A DNA stretch of 64,000 nt from an uncultured Fretibacterium sp. (GCA_937900285.1 CALCEM010000027.1:1-64000), one strand, 5' to 3'; positions 26,214-36,011 are shown, counted from the first letter of the stretch. Notes: generated by a model not told the origin, from the sequence alone. Numbers and translations are program-made.

Positions 26214-27230
26214 ATGGCAGTCGCAAAAGATAAAGAATTATCGGGCCGCGAAAAAGCTGCGATATTATTAGTTTCACTCGGCAGTGATGTAGCTCCGGAA
26301 GTTTATAAGAAATTGGACGATGCTACGATCGAAATGATCACGCTCGAAATTGCAAATTTAAAAAAAGTTCCGCCCGACGTTAAATTAAAAGTTTTGAAAG
26401 AAGCTCAGGAAATTTTAATGGCACGCGAGTTCATGGCACGCGGAGGAGTTGATTACGCCCGTGATGTTTTGGAACGAGCACTCGGCCCGGAACGCGCACA
26501 AAGTTTACTGGACAGAATTACTGCAAGCTTACAGGTCAGGCCGTTCGATTTCATGAGACATACTGACGCAGCTCAAATTTTAGGATTTATTCAGAACGAA
26601 CATCCGCAGACAATTGCGTTAATTTTGTCATATCTCGAACCGCAGCAGGCAGCTATGATATTAAGCGGATTGAGTCCGATAATGCAGGCCGATGTAACAA
26701 AACGTATCGCAAATATGGACAGAATTACACCGGAAGTTTTAAGAGAGGTCGAGAGAGTGCTTGAACGTAAATTAAGTAGCGTAATGGGTCAAGACTTTAC
26801 GGTCGCCGGAGGTATTGATGCGGTCGTCGCGATCGTGAACAGCACTGACAGAGCTACGGAACGGAATATTATGGAGTATCTCGAAGAAAATGATCCGGAA
26901 CTCGCTGAAGAGATTAAAAAGAGATTATTTGTATTTGAGGATGCTATGAGACTCGATGACAGATCGTTACAGAGAGTTTTACGCGAAGTCGATTTAAAAG
27001 AATTGAGCCTGGCTTTAAAAGGTGCGAGCGAAGATTTAAAAGCGAAATTTTTCAAAAATATGTCCAAACGTGCCGCAGAAATGTTGCAGGAAGATATGGA
27101 TTTTATGGGGCCTGTACGCGTTAAGGATGTTGAAGAGGCTCAACAAAAAGTCGTAAACGTTATAAGGAGTCTGGAAGAACAGGGCGAGATCGTTATTGCA
27201 ACTGGCGGAGGAGACGAACTGGTTGTCTAA
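26214..27230 (+). CDS. fliG: Flagellar motor switch protein FliG
   Basis: This 338-residue protein has the FliG N, M and C domains. The start SGREKAAILLVSLG binds FliF. EHPQTIALILSYL lies in the middle domain. The C-terminal domain carries the charged torque helix (FVFEDAMRLDDRSLQRVLREVD). It converts ion flow through stators into rotation and switches direction. GGGAGGTG is placed well before the ATG. Its last bases overlap the TTG start of fliH. Confidence 0.97.
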   Translation: MAVAKDKELSGREKAAILLVSLGSDVAPEVYKKLDDATIEMITLEIANLKKVPPDVKLKVLKEAQEILMAREFMARGGVDYARDVLERALGPERAQSLLDRITASLQVRPFDFMRHTDAAQILGFIQNEHPQTIALILSYLEPQQAAMILSGLSPIMQADVTKRIANMDRITPEVLREVERVLERKLSSVMGQDFTVAGGIDAVVAIVNSTDRATERNIMEYLEENDPELAEEIKKRLFVFEDAMRLDDRSLQRVLREVDLKELSLALKGASEDLKAKFFKNMSKRAAEMLQEDMDFMGPVRVKDVEEAQQKVVNVIRSLEEQGEIVIATGGGDELVV

Positions 27231-28191
27231 TCATAGAGTTTTCAGGACTGTAAGACTTCTGGATCAGACCGTTAAAATTGGAATTCTCGAAAAGGAGATC
27301 GAAAACGAAAGCGCAAATAATAATAATAATAATAAATCTCCTGAACGTGATTCAGTTAAGGCTGAAAATTTTAAAAGTTCTCAGAGCAATAACGATATTA
27401 AAAAAAGCGATTCCGATGGGATTAAGCCGAAAATAAAAATTCAGACTGATCCCGAAATTTTAAAACAAATTGAATTATTACAGGATAAATTAGCAGATGA
27501 AGAATTAAAAAACGTTGAATTAACCGAAGCCAAAAATAAATTGGAATCCGAAATTAACGGCGTGAAATTAGATTACGAAGGCAGAAAACGCGAACTCGAA
27601 AACAACGCCGCAGCTAACGCGAAAAAAATCGCTGACGAAGCTAAAAATAAAGGTTACGATGACGGATTTAAAAAAGGCCATAAAGAAGGAATCGATAAAG
27701 CACGCAAAGAAATTGAAAAGGAATATTTAAATAAATTCGCCGACCTAATGAAAATTATTGACAACGTCGGGGATAATTTGAACGAAAAATTTACAGAACT
27801 TGTAAAATTAAATCAGCCTAGATTAATTCGCGTTTGGACCGAAATGTTACGCAAAATGTTAAACAGACAGGTCGAATTAAATCCCGATACTATAGACGAT
27901 GTTTTAACGGAATTATTGACGAGGTTAAGCGATAAAAATCAAATTATTATTTACGTTTCACCCGATGACGCTAAACATTTAGAGGCCGAGATCGATACGA
28001 AATTTCAGGAAGTTTTACGCGGAGTTAAGCGACTGGAAATTAAATCAGATAAAAGCGTCGACCCCGGCAGTTGCATCGTTGAGACTGGACTCGGAGTATA
28101 TGACGCAAGATGGAAAACTCAAATGTCTCAAGTTGAAAGCGTCGTAAATAATATTTTTCAACAGATGATAAAAGATGAAAAAGACAACTGA
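27223..28191 (+). CDS. fliH: Flagellar assembly protein FliH
   Basis: The start is placed at the TTG at 27223 (GGAGGAG at 27206-27212, ten bases upstream), overlapping the fliG stop by 8 nt; a longer frame from TTG 27196 is also open. The product of about 322 residues begins SNHRVFRTVRLLDQTV, then has an asparagine run, a long coiled coil (about 75-180) with glycine-spaced GYDDGFKKGHKEGIDKA typical of FliH, and a C-terminal FliI-binding domain. FliH regulates the export ATPase FliI and brings it to the C ring. It is a divergent family, so context matters: it lies exactly between fliG and fliI. Confidence 0.88.
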   Translation: MSNHRVFRTVRLLDQTVKIGILEKEIENESANNNNNNKSPERDSVKAENFKSSQSNNDIKKSDSDGIKPKIKIQTDPEILKQIELLQDKLADEELKNVELTEAKNKLESEINGVKLDYEGRKRELENNAAANAKKIADEAKNKGYDDGFKKGHKEGIDKARKEIEKEYLNKFADLMKIIDNVGDNLNEKFTELVKLNQPRLIRVWTEMLRKMLNRQVELNPDTIDDVLTELLTRLSDKNQIIIYVSPDDAKHLEAEIDTKFQEVLRGVKRLEIKSDKSVDPGSCIVETGLGVYDARWKTQMSQVESVVNNIFQQMIKDEKDN

Positions 28192-29614
28192 AAAAAAACA
28201 GGAAAAACAGGAAAAAAATATTAAACCGCCGAAAAATTCAAAGCCAGATAAAAATAAAAATCAAGTTCACGAAATAGAAATTGACGAGCCTAATTTATTC
28301 CAAATGTTTGCGGTTGATTTATTGCAGGTTCCTCTTGTGAAAATCAACGGGAAAATTGTTCAGGTCGTTGGTTTGGTTGCAGAATCTCAAGGCCCGGATG
28401 TAAAAATCGGTGATTTATGTCATATACAATTCAGAGATGGCTCGCACGAATTAGATGCGGAGGTCGTAGGATTTCGCGAGGATAGAGTTTTATTAATGCC
28501 GCTCGGAGCTTTAAACGAAGTCGGGCCGGGCTGTGATGTAATTTCAACAAATAGACCGCTTGAAGTTCCTGTCGGTAATGCATTGCTCGGAAGAGTTCTC
28601 GACGGTTTAGGGAATCCGATCGATGATAAAGGCCCAATTATTGCCGAAGATTTTTATCCGTTATATGCAACACCTCCGCACCCTTTGCGCCGTAAAATGG
28701 TCGACACTCCTTTATCTGTTGGGGTTCGAGTTGTTGACGGAATGTTGACGCTCGGAAAAGGTCAGCGAATTGGAATTTTTGCAGGTTCGGGCGTTGGGAA
28801 AAGTACACTGCTCGGAATGATGGCGCGTTATACAACAGCAGATGTAAATGTAATTTCTCTGGTTGGTGAACGTGGACGCGAAGTCCGGGAATTTATTGAG
28901 CGAGATCTCGGCCCTGAAGGTTTAAAACGTTCGGTGTTAGTTATAGCGACTTCGGATCAGCCTGCTTTAATTCGTTTGAAATCGGCCATGACTGCGACAG
29001 CTATAGCAGAATATTTCAGAGATCAGGGAAAAGATGTTTTATTAATGATGGACACTGTTACGAGGGTTGCACGCGCTCAACGTGAAATCGGTCTGGCAAT
29101 TGGTGAGCCTCCTGCTACTAGAGGTTACACGCCTTCAGTTTTTGAGATGCTGCCGAGATTGTTGGAACGCGCTGGAGCTGGAGAAACCGGGAGCATAACC
29201 GGAATTTATACGGTTTTAGTCGATGGCGATGACATGAACGAACCTGTAGCGGATAATGTTCGGGGAATTTTGGACGGTCATATTGTTTTGTCGCGTAAAA
29301 TTGCGGCGAGGAATTTTTATCCGGCGGTGAGCGTTTTGGATAGTGTCAGCCGTGTAATGCCGGTTTTAGTTTCGCGTGAACATTTGGATGCAGCCGGGCG
29401 CGTTAGGGATTTATTAGCGACTTATGCGGAGTCCGAAGATTTAATAAATATTGGTGCTTATAAATCCGGCTCAAATCCTCGCGTTGACTGGGCGTTAGAA
29501 AATATGTCGGATGTCAGAAATTTTTTATCTCAGCGCGTTGAAGATCACACAACTTTTGAAGAGACTGACAACAGATTATTAAATATTGCGAAATATCCGG
29601 AAAATATAAATTAA
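28175..29614 (+). CDS. fliI: Flagellum-specific export ATPase FliI
   Basis: This 479-residue protein has an N-terminal lysine-rich extension of about 40 residues, a beta-barrel domain, then the ATPase core with Walker A GSGVGKST, SLVGERGREVREF, the Walker B region DVLLMMDTVTR, and EPPATRGYTPSVFEMLP. It energises unfolding and entry of flagellar export substrates. It overlaps fliH by 17 nt. The Lys-rich extension is longer than usual and is unlike the rest in composition. A 163-nt gap follows before fliJ with no gene in it. Confidence 0.96.
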   Translation: MKKTTEKKQEKQEKNIKPPKNSKPDKNKNQVHEIEIDEPNLFQMFAVDLLQVPLVKINGKIVQVVGLVAESQGPDVKIGDLCHIQFRDGSHELDAEVVGFREDRVLLMPLGALNEVGPGCDVISTNRPLEVPVGNALLGRVLDGLGNPIDDKGPIIAEDFYPLYATPPHPLRRKMVDTPLSVGVRVVDGMLTLGKGQRIGIFAGSGVGKSTLLGMMARYTTADVNVISLVGERGREVREFIERDLGPEGLKRSVLVIATSDQPALIRLKSAMTATAIAEYFRDQGKDVLLMMDTVTRVARAQREIGLAIGEPPATRGYTPSVFEMLPRLLERAGAGETGSITGIYTVLVDGDDMNEPVADNVRGILDGHIVLSRKIAARNFYPAVSVLDSVSRVMPVLVSREHLDAAGRVRDLLATYAESEDLINIGAYKSGSNPRVDWALENMSDVRNFLSQRVEDHTTFEETDNRLLNIAKYPENIN

Positions 29615-29777
29615 TATAAATATAGATTAATAAATTTTTATCTGTAATAAAATCATTTCGGAATGTAAAATTTTATTCAGGGGTTCACGATATTTATTAT
29701 AAATTTATAAATTAATTTGATCCTCACGAATATTTTTATTATTTTTGTCACGCAAATTTTAAAAGGAGGCTAATTAA

Positions 29778-30239
29778 TTGCAGGAAAGAATTTCAAGATT
29801 CAACAGAATTTTAAAGATCCGCGAAGATTACAGACGGGACGAGCAGGCCGTTTTAGCTTCTGAACGCAACGAGGAACGACTTGTATTAAATCAGCTGGAC
29901 GTGTTAGCAAACGAAAAAGCTAAAGCAATAAAAGATTTTAGCAGGACCGGCGAGAAAGTTTTATCAAGTAATGAATTATGGTTTCAGCGTCAATTTATTT
30001 CTGCGATTGATTCTGACATCTCAAAGAGCAATGACTCATTAAAAGATGTGCGCACCAGAATAGCAGGGACTGAAGCGAGACTTGTAGAACGTCATAAGGA
30101 CGTGAAAATTATGGAGACATATATTGATCATTTGAAACAGAATGATTTTCAGGAAAATTTATTACTCGAACAAAACGAACTCGATGACGTTGCTACGATG
30201 CAATATTCAAGAATAAGATTAACGAACAGGAGAAATTAA
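29778..30239 (+). CDS. fliJ: Flagellar export chaperone FliJ
   Basis: This 153-residue protein is almost wholly a long two-helix coiled coil, as in FliJ, with charged heptads (RISRFNRILKIREDYRRDE) from the first residue. The start is TTG at 29778, supported by AAAAGGAGG about 8 nt upstream. FliJ sits in the centre of the FliI hexamer and helps activate the export gate. The assignment rests on length, coiled coil and position after fliI, since the family is weakly conserved. Confidence 0.82.
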   Translation: MQERISRFNRILKIREDYRRDEQAVLASERNEERLVLNQLDVLANEKAKAIKDFSRTGEKVLSSNELWFQRQFISAIDSDISKSNDSLKDVRTRIAGTEARLVERHKDVKIMETYIDHLKQNDFQENLLLEQNELDDVATMQYSRIRLTNRRN

Positions 30240-30244
30240 AAAAA

Positions 30245-30814
30245 ATGCCCGGTGCAGATTTATCAGGAATGCAAAGAGTTTTAGGACGCATCGAAGAAAT
30301 AAAAACTCAAACTACAGCGGCTTTCAGAAATGCTCAAACAATTAACGGCGATCCAGGAAAAAATAAATTTATTGATGTCCTGAACAAGGCAAAAAACTCA
30401 GTTAAACAAGTTGCTTTATCAAATAAAACGAGTTACGAAGAATTAAAAGAAGTTATAGACAAATACGCCGATAAATATAACATGGATCAGGAATTAATTC
30501 GCGCGATGATTCAAGTTGAGTCCGGCTGGAACACTGATGCAGTTTCAAATAAAGGCGCACTCGGTTTAATGCAGTTAATGCCGAAAACTGCCGCAATGTT
30601 AGGCGTGAATCCAAATGACCCAATACAAAATTTAGAGGGCGGAATAAGATACATTTCAGATTTAACCGATAAATATAGAGGCGACATTGAAAAAGCTTTG
30701 GCAGCTTATAACGCTGGTCCGGCTCGTGTTGATTCGGGACAAATTCCTGAAGTGTCAAAACGTTATGTAAAAAATATCATGTCGATATATAACAAATTAA
30801 GGAGTGCCAGTTAA
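30245..30814 (+). CDS. Lytic transglycosylase (SLT domain), flagellar-linked
   Basis: This 189-residue protein has an N-terminal helical part (1-65) and an SLT lysozyme-like domain. The catalytic glutamate is E92 in MIQVESGWN; GALGLMQLMPKTA and ALAAYNAGPARV complete the site. No signal peptide is visible, so it may be exported through the flagellar apparatus, as for FlgJ-type muramidases, to open peptidoglycan for the rod. That route is inferred from its place between fliJ and the ylxF-like gene. Confidence 0.9.
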   Translation: MPGADLSGMQRVLGRIEEIKTQTTAAFRNAQTINGDPGKNKFIDVLNKAKNSVKQVALSNKTSYEELKEVIDKYADKYNMDQELIRAMIQVESGWNTDAVSNKGALGLMQLMPKTAAMLGVNPNDPIQNLEGGIRYISDLTDKYRGDIEKALAAYNAGPARVDSGQIPEVSKRYVKNIMSIYNKLRSAS

Positions 30815-30818
30815 AAAA

Positions 30819-31508
30819 ATGGCTGATGAACGTAATGATGATTCTTTACAGGAAATAGCCGCAGCTACATCATCGAGACGAAATAATAATAAAAAAAAGC
30901 AGCATGGGAAATTAACATTATTTTTCTGGCTTGTATTATTGGCTTTGGGAGCTGCTACGGGGCTGCATTTAAGCGGAATTTGGGATGGCCGTCCATTATT
31001 CTGGAGCATTATTCCGAGAATTCCTTATGTTGGCGGCAGGTTAGCGAAATTTTTCCAAGTTCCAGAACGTTACGCAATGACAATTAATGCGAGGCGTGCG
31101 CTTGAGCTTGAGGAATGGCAGAGGAGGCTCGATGAACAGGAACGCAAAATAGCAGAAGACGATGCCGGACGAGAAGAACAATATGAAGCGATGCAAAAAT
31201 CTATTACGACATATTCGAGGGATTTGTTATTGCGCGAGAGAAAAATAAGGGAGCGCGAGGCAGTTCTTAATGCAGAAAACGGCGGAGGACCTACAGCAAG
31301 TGAACAGGAAATGATGAACCAGGTCGCTCGAACTTATCAGGATATGTCTGCCCGCAGTGCTGCTTCAATTGTGAACCAGTTGCGCGATAATTTGGCCGTT
31401 GAACTTTTGATGAAATTACCGAATGATGTAAGGGCTTCAATTATGAGCAAGATCAGACCGCAAAAGGCTTCCAGATTAACCGAGCTTATGTCGCACCCAA
31501 GACGTTAA
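30819..31508 (+). CDS. YlxF/MotE-like flagellar protein (MgtE-N-type end)
   Basis: From the ATG at 30819 this is a protein of about 229 residues with a polar N-terminus, one transmembrane segment (about residues 32-52), a charged coiled coil (about 100-170), and a C-terminal MgtE-N-like helical domain with NLAVELLMKLPNDVRASIMSKI. This layout matches MotE/YlxF-family stator or chaperone proteins, which occur between fliJ and fliK in Bacillus-type operons. A GTG at 30804 is an alternative start inside the ribosome site, so the shorter form is preferred. Its likely role is support of motor stator assembly. Confidence 0.7.
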   Translation: MADERNDDSLQEIAAATSSRRNNNKKKQHGKLTLFFWLVLLALGAATGLHLSGIWDGRPLFWSIIPRIPYVGGRLAKFFQVPERYAMTINARRALELEEWQRRLDEQERKIAEDDAGREEQYEAMQKSITTYSRDLLLRERKIREREAVLNAENGGGPTASEQEMMNQVARTYQDMSARSAASIVNQLRDNLAVELLMKLPNDVRASIMSKIRPQKASRLTELMSHPRR

Positions 31509-31531
31509 ATTGAATTGAGGATGATTTTAAA

Positions 31532-33190
31532 ATGGCTCTAGATGTTTCCATATTTTTACAGCTTCAGTCTAATAATAAAATTAATAGTTCGCAGGAAAAT
31601 AATAATTTAAATTCTCAGAACGGGAATAATAATTCATTTGAGAGTTTGTTCTCAAAAATTAATAATAATAATAATAAAATTCCTGATGAAAATATTAATA
31701 ATGTCCGCGAAAATAATAATAATTTGAATTTGATCCGGAGCAATAGTAATAATAATTTAATTTCCGGTTCGGTTCTTGATGCCATAATCCCGGACGAAAA
31801 TAATATTAATGATGCTTCAGACTTAACACAAGAAAATAACGAGCAGAATATTAATTTTAATTTCAAAAATAATTTATTGGGTTCGATTAAAAAATTTTTG
31901 TCTGATTCCGGGAAATCTCAGGACGAAATTAATAACATCGAGGATCAAATTAATAATTTAATTGACGAATTTATTAAAGACCCCGAACATGACGCGGAAA
32001 TTTTAAAAAGTAACTTCGCCGAAGTTCTAAATAAAAATAATTTGAGTGAGCAGGACGAATTAAATTTAAATTTGCCGGATGAAATAAAAAATATTATTGA
32101 CGAGTTTAATTTTAATTTTGATTTTGCCGGCCATGAAGTTAAGAGCGGCGATGAAAATAAAAACAAGCTCGAAGCGAAAAATAATAATGACGATGAAAAT
32201 TTAAATGATGATCCAGACGAAAATTTAAATAATTTAAATGCGAATAATAATTTAATTTCGGGATTGGTTCAGCAGGAAAATTCAAAAATTAATGCCGAAA
32301 ATAATGACGAAAAAAATTTAAAAATTTCGCACGAAAAATCCGCAAAAAATTCAGTTGTTGAGCTTGATGATGAATCTGAAAATGTGCCTGTAAATGTGCC
32401 TGTAAAAAATGAGGATTCCAACGATGATCCGGAAGCGTTTAGAAAAATTTTGACAAGGGAGAATAATAACTCAAATAATAATAATGTCAACAATGAAAAC
32501 GAGAACGATGACGAAAATAATAATTTTGGAAATGATTTTTTAAGGCTGAACGAAAATAATAATAATAATAAAAATTCCCGCTCGCAAAATAATAATAATG
32601 ATTCGCGCAAAAATAATAATTTAAAAAATAATAACGTTTCAAGTTACGATTATAATAAAAATTACCGCGCAGAAAATTCCCGGAATGATTTTCAAACATT
32701 TTTCGAAGGGGTTTTAAATAATCGCCGCACGGTTTCACAAGAAATTTCAGCACCTTTAAATTTGAGGAGTAATTTTAATTTTAATCAGGCTGAAACATTG
32801 CGTGAAGGTTTTGTAAACGTCGTGAGATTTATACGGGCTGACGGACTTCAAAAAGCAAATATGATAATTGATCCGCCGGCTTTGGGCAGAATTTCGGTTG
32901 AATTGACCTCTACAACTTCGGGAGTGGAAGCAGCGTTAAAAGTTTCGAGCGAGCAGGTTAGAATTTTAGTGCAGAGCCAGATCACTCAAATACGCATGAA
33001 TTTATCTCAGCAGGGCGTACAAGTTACGGAATTTTCGGTAGATGTTCAGCAGGATAATTCTCAGAATAATAATAATAATTCTGGTCAACAAAATGATCGC
33101 GGACAATATTTTAATTTTAATCAAGATGATGATGAATCCGAAGAATTTAGAATTGATCTTGAAGAGGGGTTATTATATTGGCTTGCGTGA
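31532..33190 (+). CDS. fliK: Flagellar hook-length control protein FliK, asparagine-rich
   Basis: This 552-residue protein is dominated by asparagine runs and acidic stretches in residues 1-395, encoded by AAT/AAC repeats. Only the last 140 residues are conserved: the Flg_hook/FliK C-terminal domain with ADGLQKANMIIDPPALGRISVEL and QIRMNLSQQGV. FliK measures hook length and switches export specificity; the ruler part tolerates low sequence conservation but its length matters. In-frame change in Asn repeats could therefore alter hook length. The extreme Asn content gives spurious open frames on the other strand. Confidence 0.88.
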   Translation: MALDVSIFLQLQSNNKINSSQENNNLNSQNGNNNSFESLFSKINNNNNKIPDENINNVRENNNNLNLIRSNSNNNLISGSVLDAIIPDENNINDASDLTQENNEQNINFNFKNNLLGSIKKFLSDSGKSQDEINNIEDQINNLIDEFIKDPEHDAEILKSNFAEVLNKNNLSEQDELNLNLPDEIKNIIDEFNFNFDFAGHEVKSGDENKNKLEAKNNNDDENLNDDPDENLNNLNANNNLISGLVQQENSKINAENNDEKNLKISHEKSAKNSVVELDDESENVPVNVPVKNEDSNDDPEAFRKILTRENNNSNNNNVNNENENDDENNNFGNDFLRLNENNNNNKNSRSQNNNNDSRKNNNLKNNNVSSYDYNKNYRAENSRNDFQTFFEGVLNNRRTVSQEISAPLNLRSNFNFNQAETLREGFVNVVRFIRADGLQKANMIIDPPALGRISVELTSTTSGVEAALKVSSEQVRILVQSQITQIRMNLSQQGVQVTEFSVDVQQDNSQNNNNNSGQQNDRGQYFNFNQDDDESEEFRIDLEEGLLYWLA

Positions 33191-33225
33191 TATAAAAAAA
33201 ATTTTAGAACGGGAGGAATTTTAAA

Positions 33226-33660
33226 ATGTCAGTTACAAATGTAGGCGCAACATATTCGGCGGCTTCGAGTACATCAAATTCAAGTGCTGTAACTACGGCA
33301 GCTAATAATGAACTCGGTAAAGATGCATTTTTAAAATTATTAATTGCAGAGCTTCAAAACCAGGACCCAACTAACCCAATGGAAGACCGTGAATTTATTT
33401 CACAAATGGCGACGTTTTCAAGTTTGGAGCAAATGCAAAATATTAATAGCACTTTGCAGTCAATGGCTGAAGCTAATAAATTTAGTGCAGTAAGTTATAT
33501 CGGCAAAGCTGTAGCATTTACGACGGGCGAGGGCGAAGATGCAAAACAGGTTGCGGCGATCGTAAATTCTGTATGGTTTGATCCTGATCAGGGTGCGATA
33601 CTTGACACGACTGAAGGAGAAATCCCATTGAGTCAAGTAGAAGGAGTTTCAGAAGTTTAA
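33226..33660 (+). CDS. flgD: Flagellar hook capping protein FlgD
   Basis: This 144-residue protein has the FlgD N-terminal signature GKDAFLKLLIAELQNQDPTNP and the DREFISQMATFSSLEQMQN segment. It ends with a short barrel part and lacks the longer fibronectin-like domain, as in Gram-positive-type short FlgD proteins. It caps the growing hook to let FlgE add. It is preceded by GGGAGG and lies between fliK and flgE. Confidence 0.94.
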   Translation: MSVTNVGATYSAASSTSNSSAVTTAANNELGKDAFLKLLIAELQNQDPTNPMEDREFISQMATFSSLEQMQNINSTLQSMAEANKFSAVSYIGKAVAFTTGEGEDAKQVAAIVNSVWFDPDQGAILDTTEGEIPLSQVEGVSEV

Positions 33661-33732
33661 ATTATGCCGGAAATTTTACGATAATGAAATTAAAATAATT
33701 AAATAAAATTTTCAAGGGGGCATAAATAAAAT

Positions 33733-35931
33733 ATGATTAGATCATTAATGACGGCAGTTACAGGAGTTCGAGCGCACCAGACGATGCTTGATGTAACTGG
33801 GAACAATATCGCAAATGTAAACACTGTTGGATTTAAAAAGGATTATACAATTTTTTCGGACTTGATGTATCAGACGCAGAAAAGTGCTTCAGGTGCAGGC
33901 GATGAACTTGGAGGAATTGATCCGGCTCAGGTTGGACTTGGAGTAAATGTTACGGCGATTGAAACAATTTTCACGCAAGGTTCAGCGTCATATACTGGGA
34001 GTGCTTCGGATATGATGATACAGGGTTCAGGGTTTTTTGTTTACAAGAGTGGCACCTCAGAAGTTTACAGCAGGTCGGGCGCAACAGTCCGCGATGAGAA
34101 TTCGGATTTAGTTTTATCTGGTTCAGGATATTATTTGCAGGGCTATGAAATAACAGAAGACCCATTAAACACCGGCGAATACGTTCGAAGTAGCGAGTTA
34201 AGTAATATAAATGTTCCAGTCGGGAAAAAAATTGAGCCTAGAGCAACAACAGAAGTTCAATATCAATGTAATTTAGATTCTCGGACCGATGCATATTTGC
34301 CGTATGGATTTATGGATTTGCCGTTAAATGCTTATACAGGTTGGACGGGCAATGATTCCGGAACAGCAAAAGTTTCAATAGATGGATTTGACTGCGATAT
34401 ACGATATAAATCACTTTCAGATCTTCCGTCAGGTAATTCGGCTGGCGATGACGGCTCGAATTATCTTGAAATATATATTGACGATGGAATTGAAGCGGGA
34501 GACAAACAAAAAAGTATAATTTTTGACATGAGAGATATTGACAGCGGAACGGGCCGCCCAAGTCTTTCATGCAGAACTGAATTTATAAACGTTGGATCAG
34601 CTTCTGAGGGTGGAGACATGCCGCAGTTATCAGTTGTATATGATGATGATACCGGGACTTTAAAATTATTTAACGAAGATTCGGAAGTAGTATTTGAAAC
34701 GAATTTAGCTGAACGCATGAATTATAAATCATTCGTATTAACTGACAGGTCGACCAATCCGAGCACGACATATCCGGTTATAGCAGAATTTGATGAGAGC
34801 GTTGTAAATAGAGAATTTTCCGGCGGAAATGCTTCGGACATGTCAAAAACTTTAACGACTTTAACGATGTGGTATCCAAATCCTGAAGCGGACGGAGAAG
34901 AAGGCGGAGGAGTCGTGAAAATGACGGCGCAGGTTTATTTGAATCCTGATGGAACTTTTACGGTTCCTGCTTTGCCTGAGAATACTGACGCTAATGGAGA
35001 TTTATATATACCGATCGAGGGAACTTTACCCGGAGCATTTAACGAAAATCAGGGCATAAGATTAAAAGTTTCAGATGATGGGACTTATTTGGATTTTCAG
35101 CAGGCTTTGGACCCGGCCAACCCGGTAAAATTTGAGAGCGTTGCGCAAATTAATATTGGTGGTTATCACTCCGTCAAAAAAACTATTTATGATGACAATG
35201 GAAATGAACACACTCTCGAAGTAAATTTTAAAAAGCTGACGACAAACCGCTGGCGCTGGGAGGCTTATATAGTTGAGACTGATTCAGATGGGAATGAATC
35301 GTACAGCAATATAATTCCCGATCCGCATGCTGGAGAAATTGAATTTAACGGGGCAGGTCTTATTCAAAACGCAGTGACCAGCGATAACACCAGACACGGA
35401 AATAATGATGAATCAAATGCCCGCGTAGAAATTGATATCCCATTCAGTTTAAACGGTCAAAGCAACTCGACAGTAACTTTAAATTTTGGTGGCAGCGGAG
35501 AGGCTTTAATGGGTATAACTCAATTTGCTTCAACGACGACAACAAAAGCAATTTATCAGGACGGTTACACGATGGGAATTCTTGAAAAATTTTCGATTGG
35601 TGTTGATGGGACTGTGACCGGGACGTATTCAAACGGCAAAAATATTCCGATGTACAGAGTTGCGCTGGCCATGTTTGCAAATGAACAAGGTCTCGAAAAA
35701 ATTGGTGATAGTTTGTTCAGTGCTTCTGTTAATTCCGGTGTAGCGAATATTGACCCGGCAAACTCAAACGGAAAAGGCTCGATCATGTCTCAAAATTTAG
35801 AAATGTCGAACGTCGATTTAACGGAAGAGTTTACGCATTTAATTATTGCTCAGAGGGGATTTCAGGCGAACGCCAGAACGATTACAACGAGCGATCAAGT
35901 TTTGGAAGAGGTTGTAAATTTGAAGAGATAA
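33733..35931 (+). CDS. flgE: Flagellar hook protein FlgE (large form)
   Basis: This 732-residue protein has the D0 ends of axial proteins: an N-terminal MTAVTGVRAHQTMLDVTGNN followed by IANVNTVGFKK, and a C-terminal LIIAQRGFQANARTITTSDQ. It is about 300 residues longer than the enteric FlgE, with extra beta-rich sequence in the middle that would form exposed D1/D2 domains. It builds the flexible hook. AAGGGGG precedes the ATG. It is the last flagellar gene here before a terminator-like structure. Confidence 0.95.
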   Translation: MIRSLMTAVTGVRAHQTMLDVTGNNIANVNTVGFKKDYTIFSDLMYQTQKSASGAGDELGGIDPAQVGLGVNVTAIETIFTQGSASYTGSASDMMIQGSGFFVYKSGTSEVYSRSGATVRDENSDLVLSGSGYYLQGYEITEDPLNTGEYVRSSELSNINVPVGKKIEPRATTEVQYQCNLDSRTDAYLPYGFMDLPLNAYTGWTGNDSGTAKVSIDGFDCDIRYKSLSDLPSGNSAGDDGSNYLEIYIDDGIEAGDKQKSIIFDMRDIDSGTGRPSLSCRTEFINVGSASEGGDMPQLSVVYDDDTGTLKLFNEDSEVVFETNLAERMNYKSFVLTDRSTNPSTTYPVIAEFDESVVNREFSGGNASDMSKTLTTLTMWYPNPEADGEEGGGVVKMTAQVYLNPDGTFTVPALPENTDANGDLYIPIEGTLPGAFNENQGIRLKVSDDGTYLDFQQALDPANPVKFESVAQINIGGYHSVKKTIYDDNGNEHTLEVNFKKLTTNRWRWEAYIVETDSDGNESYSNIIPDPHAGEIEFNGAGLIQNAVTSDNTRHGNNDESNARVEIDIPFSLNGQSNSTVTLNFGGSGEALMGITQFASTTTTKAIYQDGYTMGILEKFSIGVDGTVTGTYSNGKNIPMYRVALAMFANEQGLEKIGDSLFSASVNSGVANIDPANSNGKGSIMSQNLEMSNVDLTEEFTHLIIAQRGFQANARTITTSDQVLEEVVNLKR

Positions 35932-35950
35932 TAATTTTTTATAAATATAA

Positions 35951-36011
35951 TTTTTCCTCTGGAATTTTAATTTTAATTTTTATTTTTATTTTTCTGGAGG
36001 AAAATTTTTTT
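35951..36011 (+). terminator. Probable terminator after flgE
   Basis: TTTTCCTC (35952-35959) pairs with GAGGAAAA (35997-36004), followed by seven T. The loop is long (37 nt) and T-rich, so strength is uncertain. Confidence 0.45.

Noticed and set aside
31615..32753. Several long open frames on the minus strand of fliK
   Set aside because: They are Leu/Phe/Tyr-only shadows of AAT/AAC repeats and have no ribosome site or family features.
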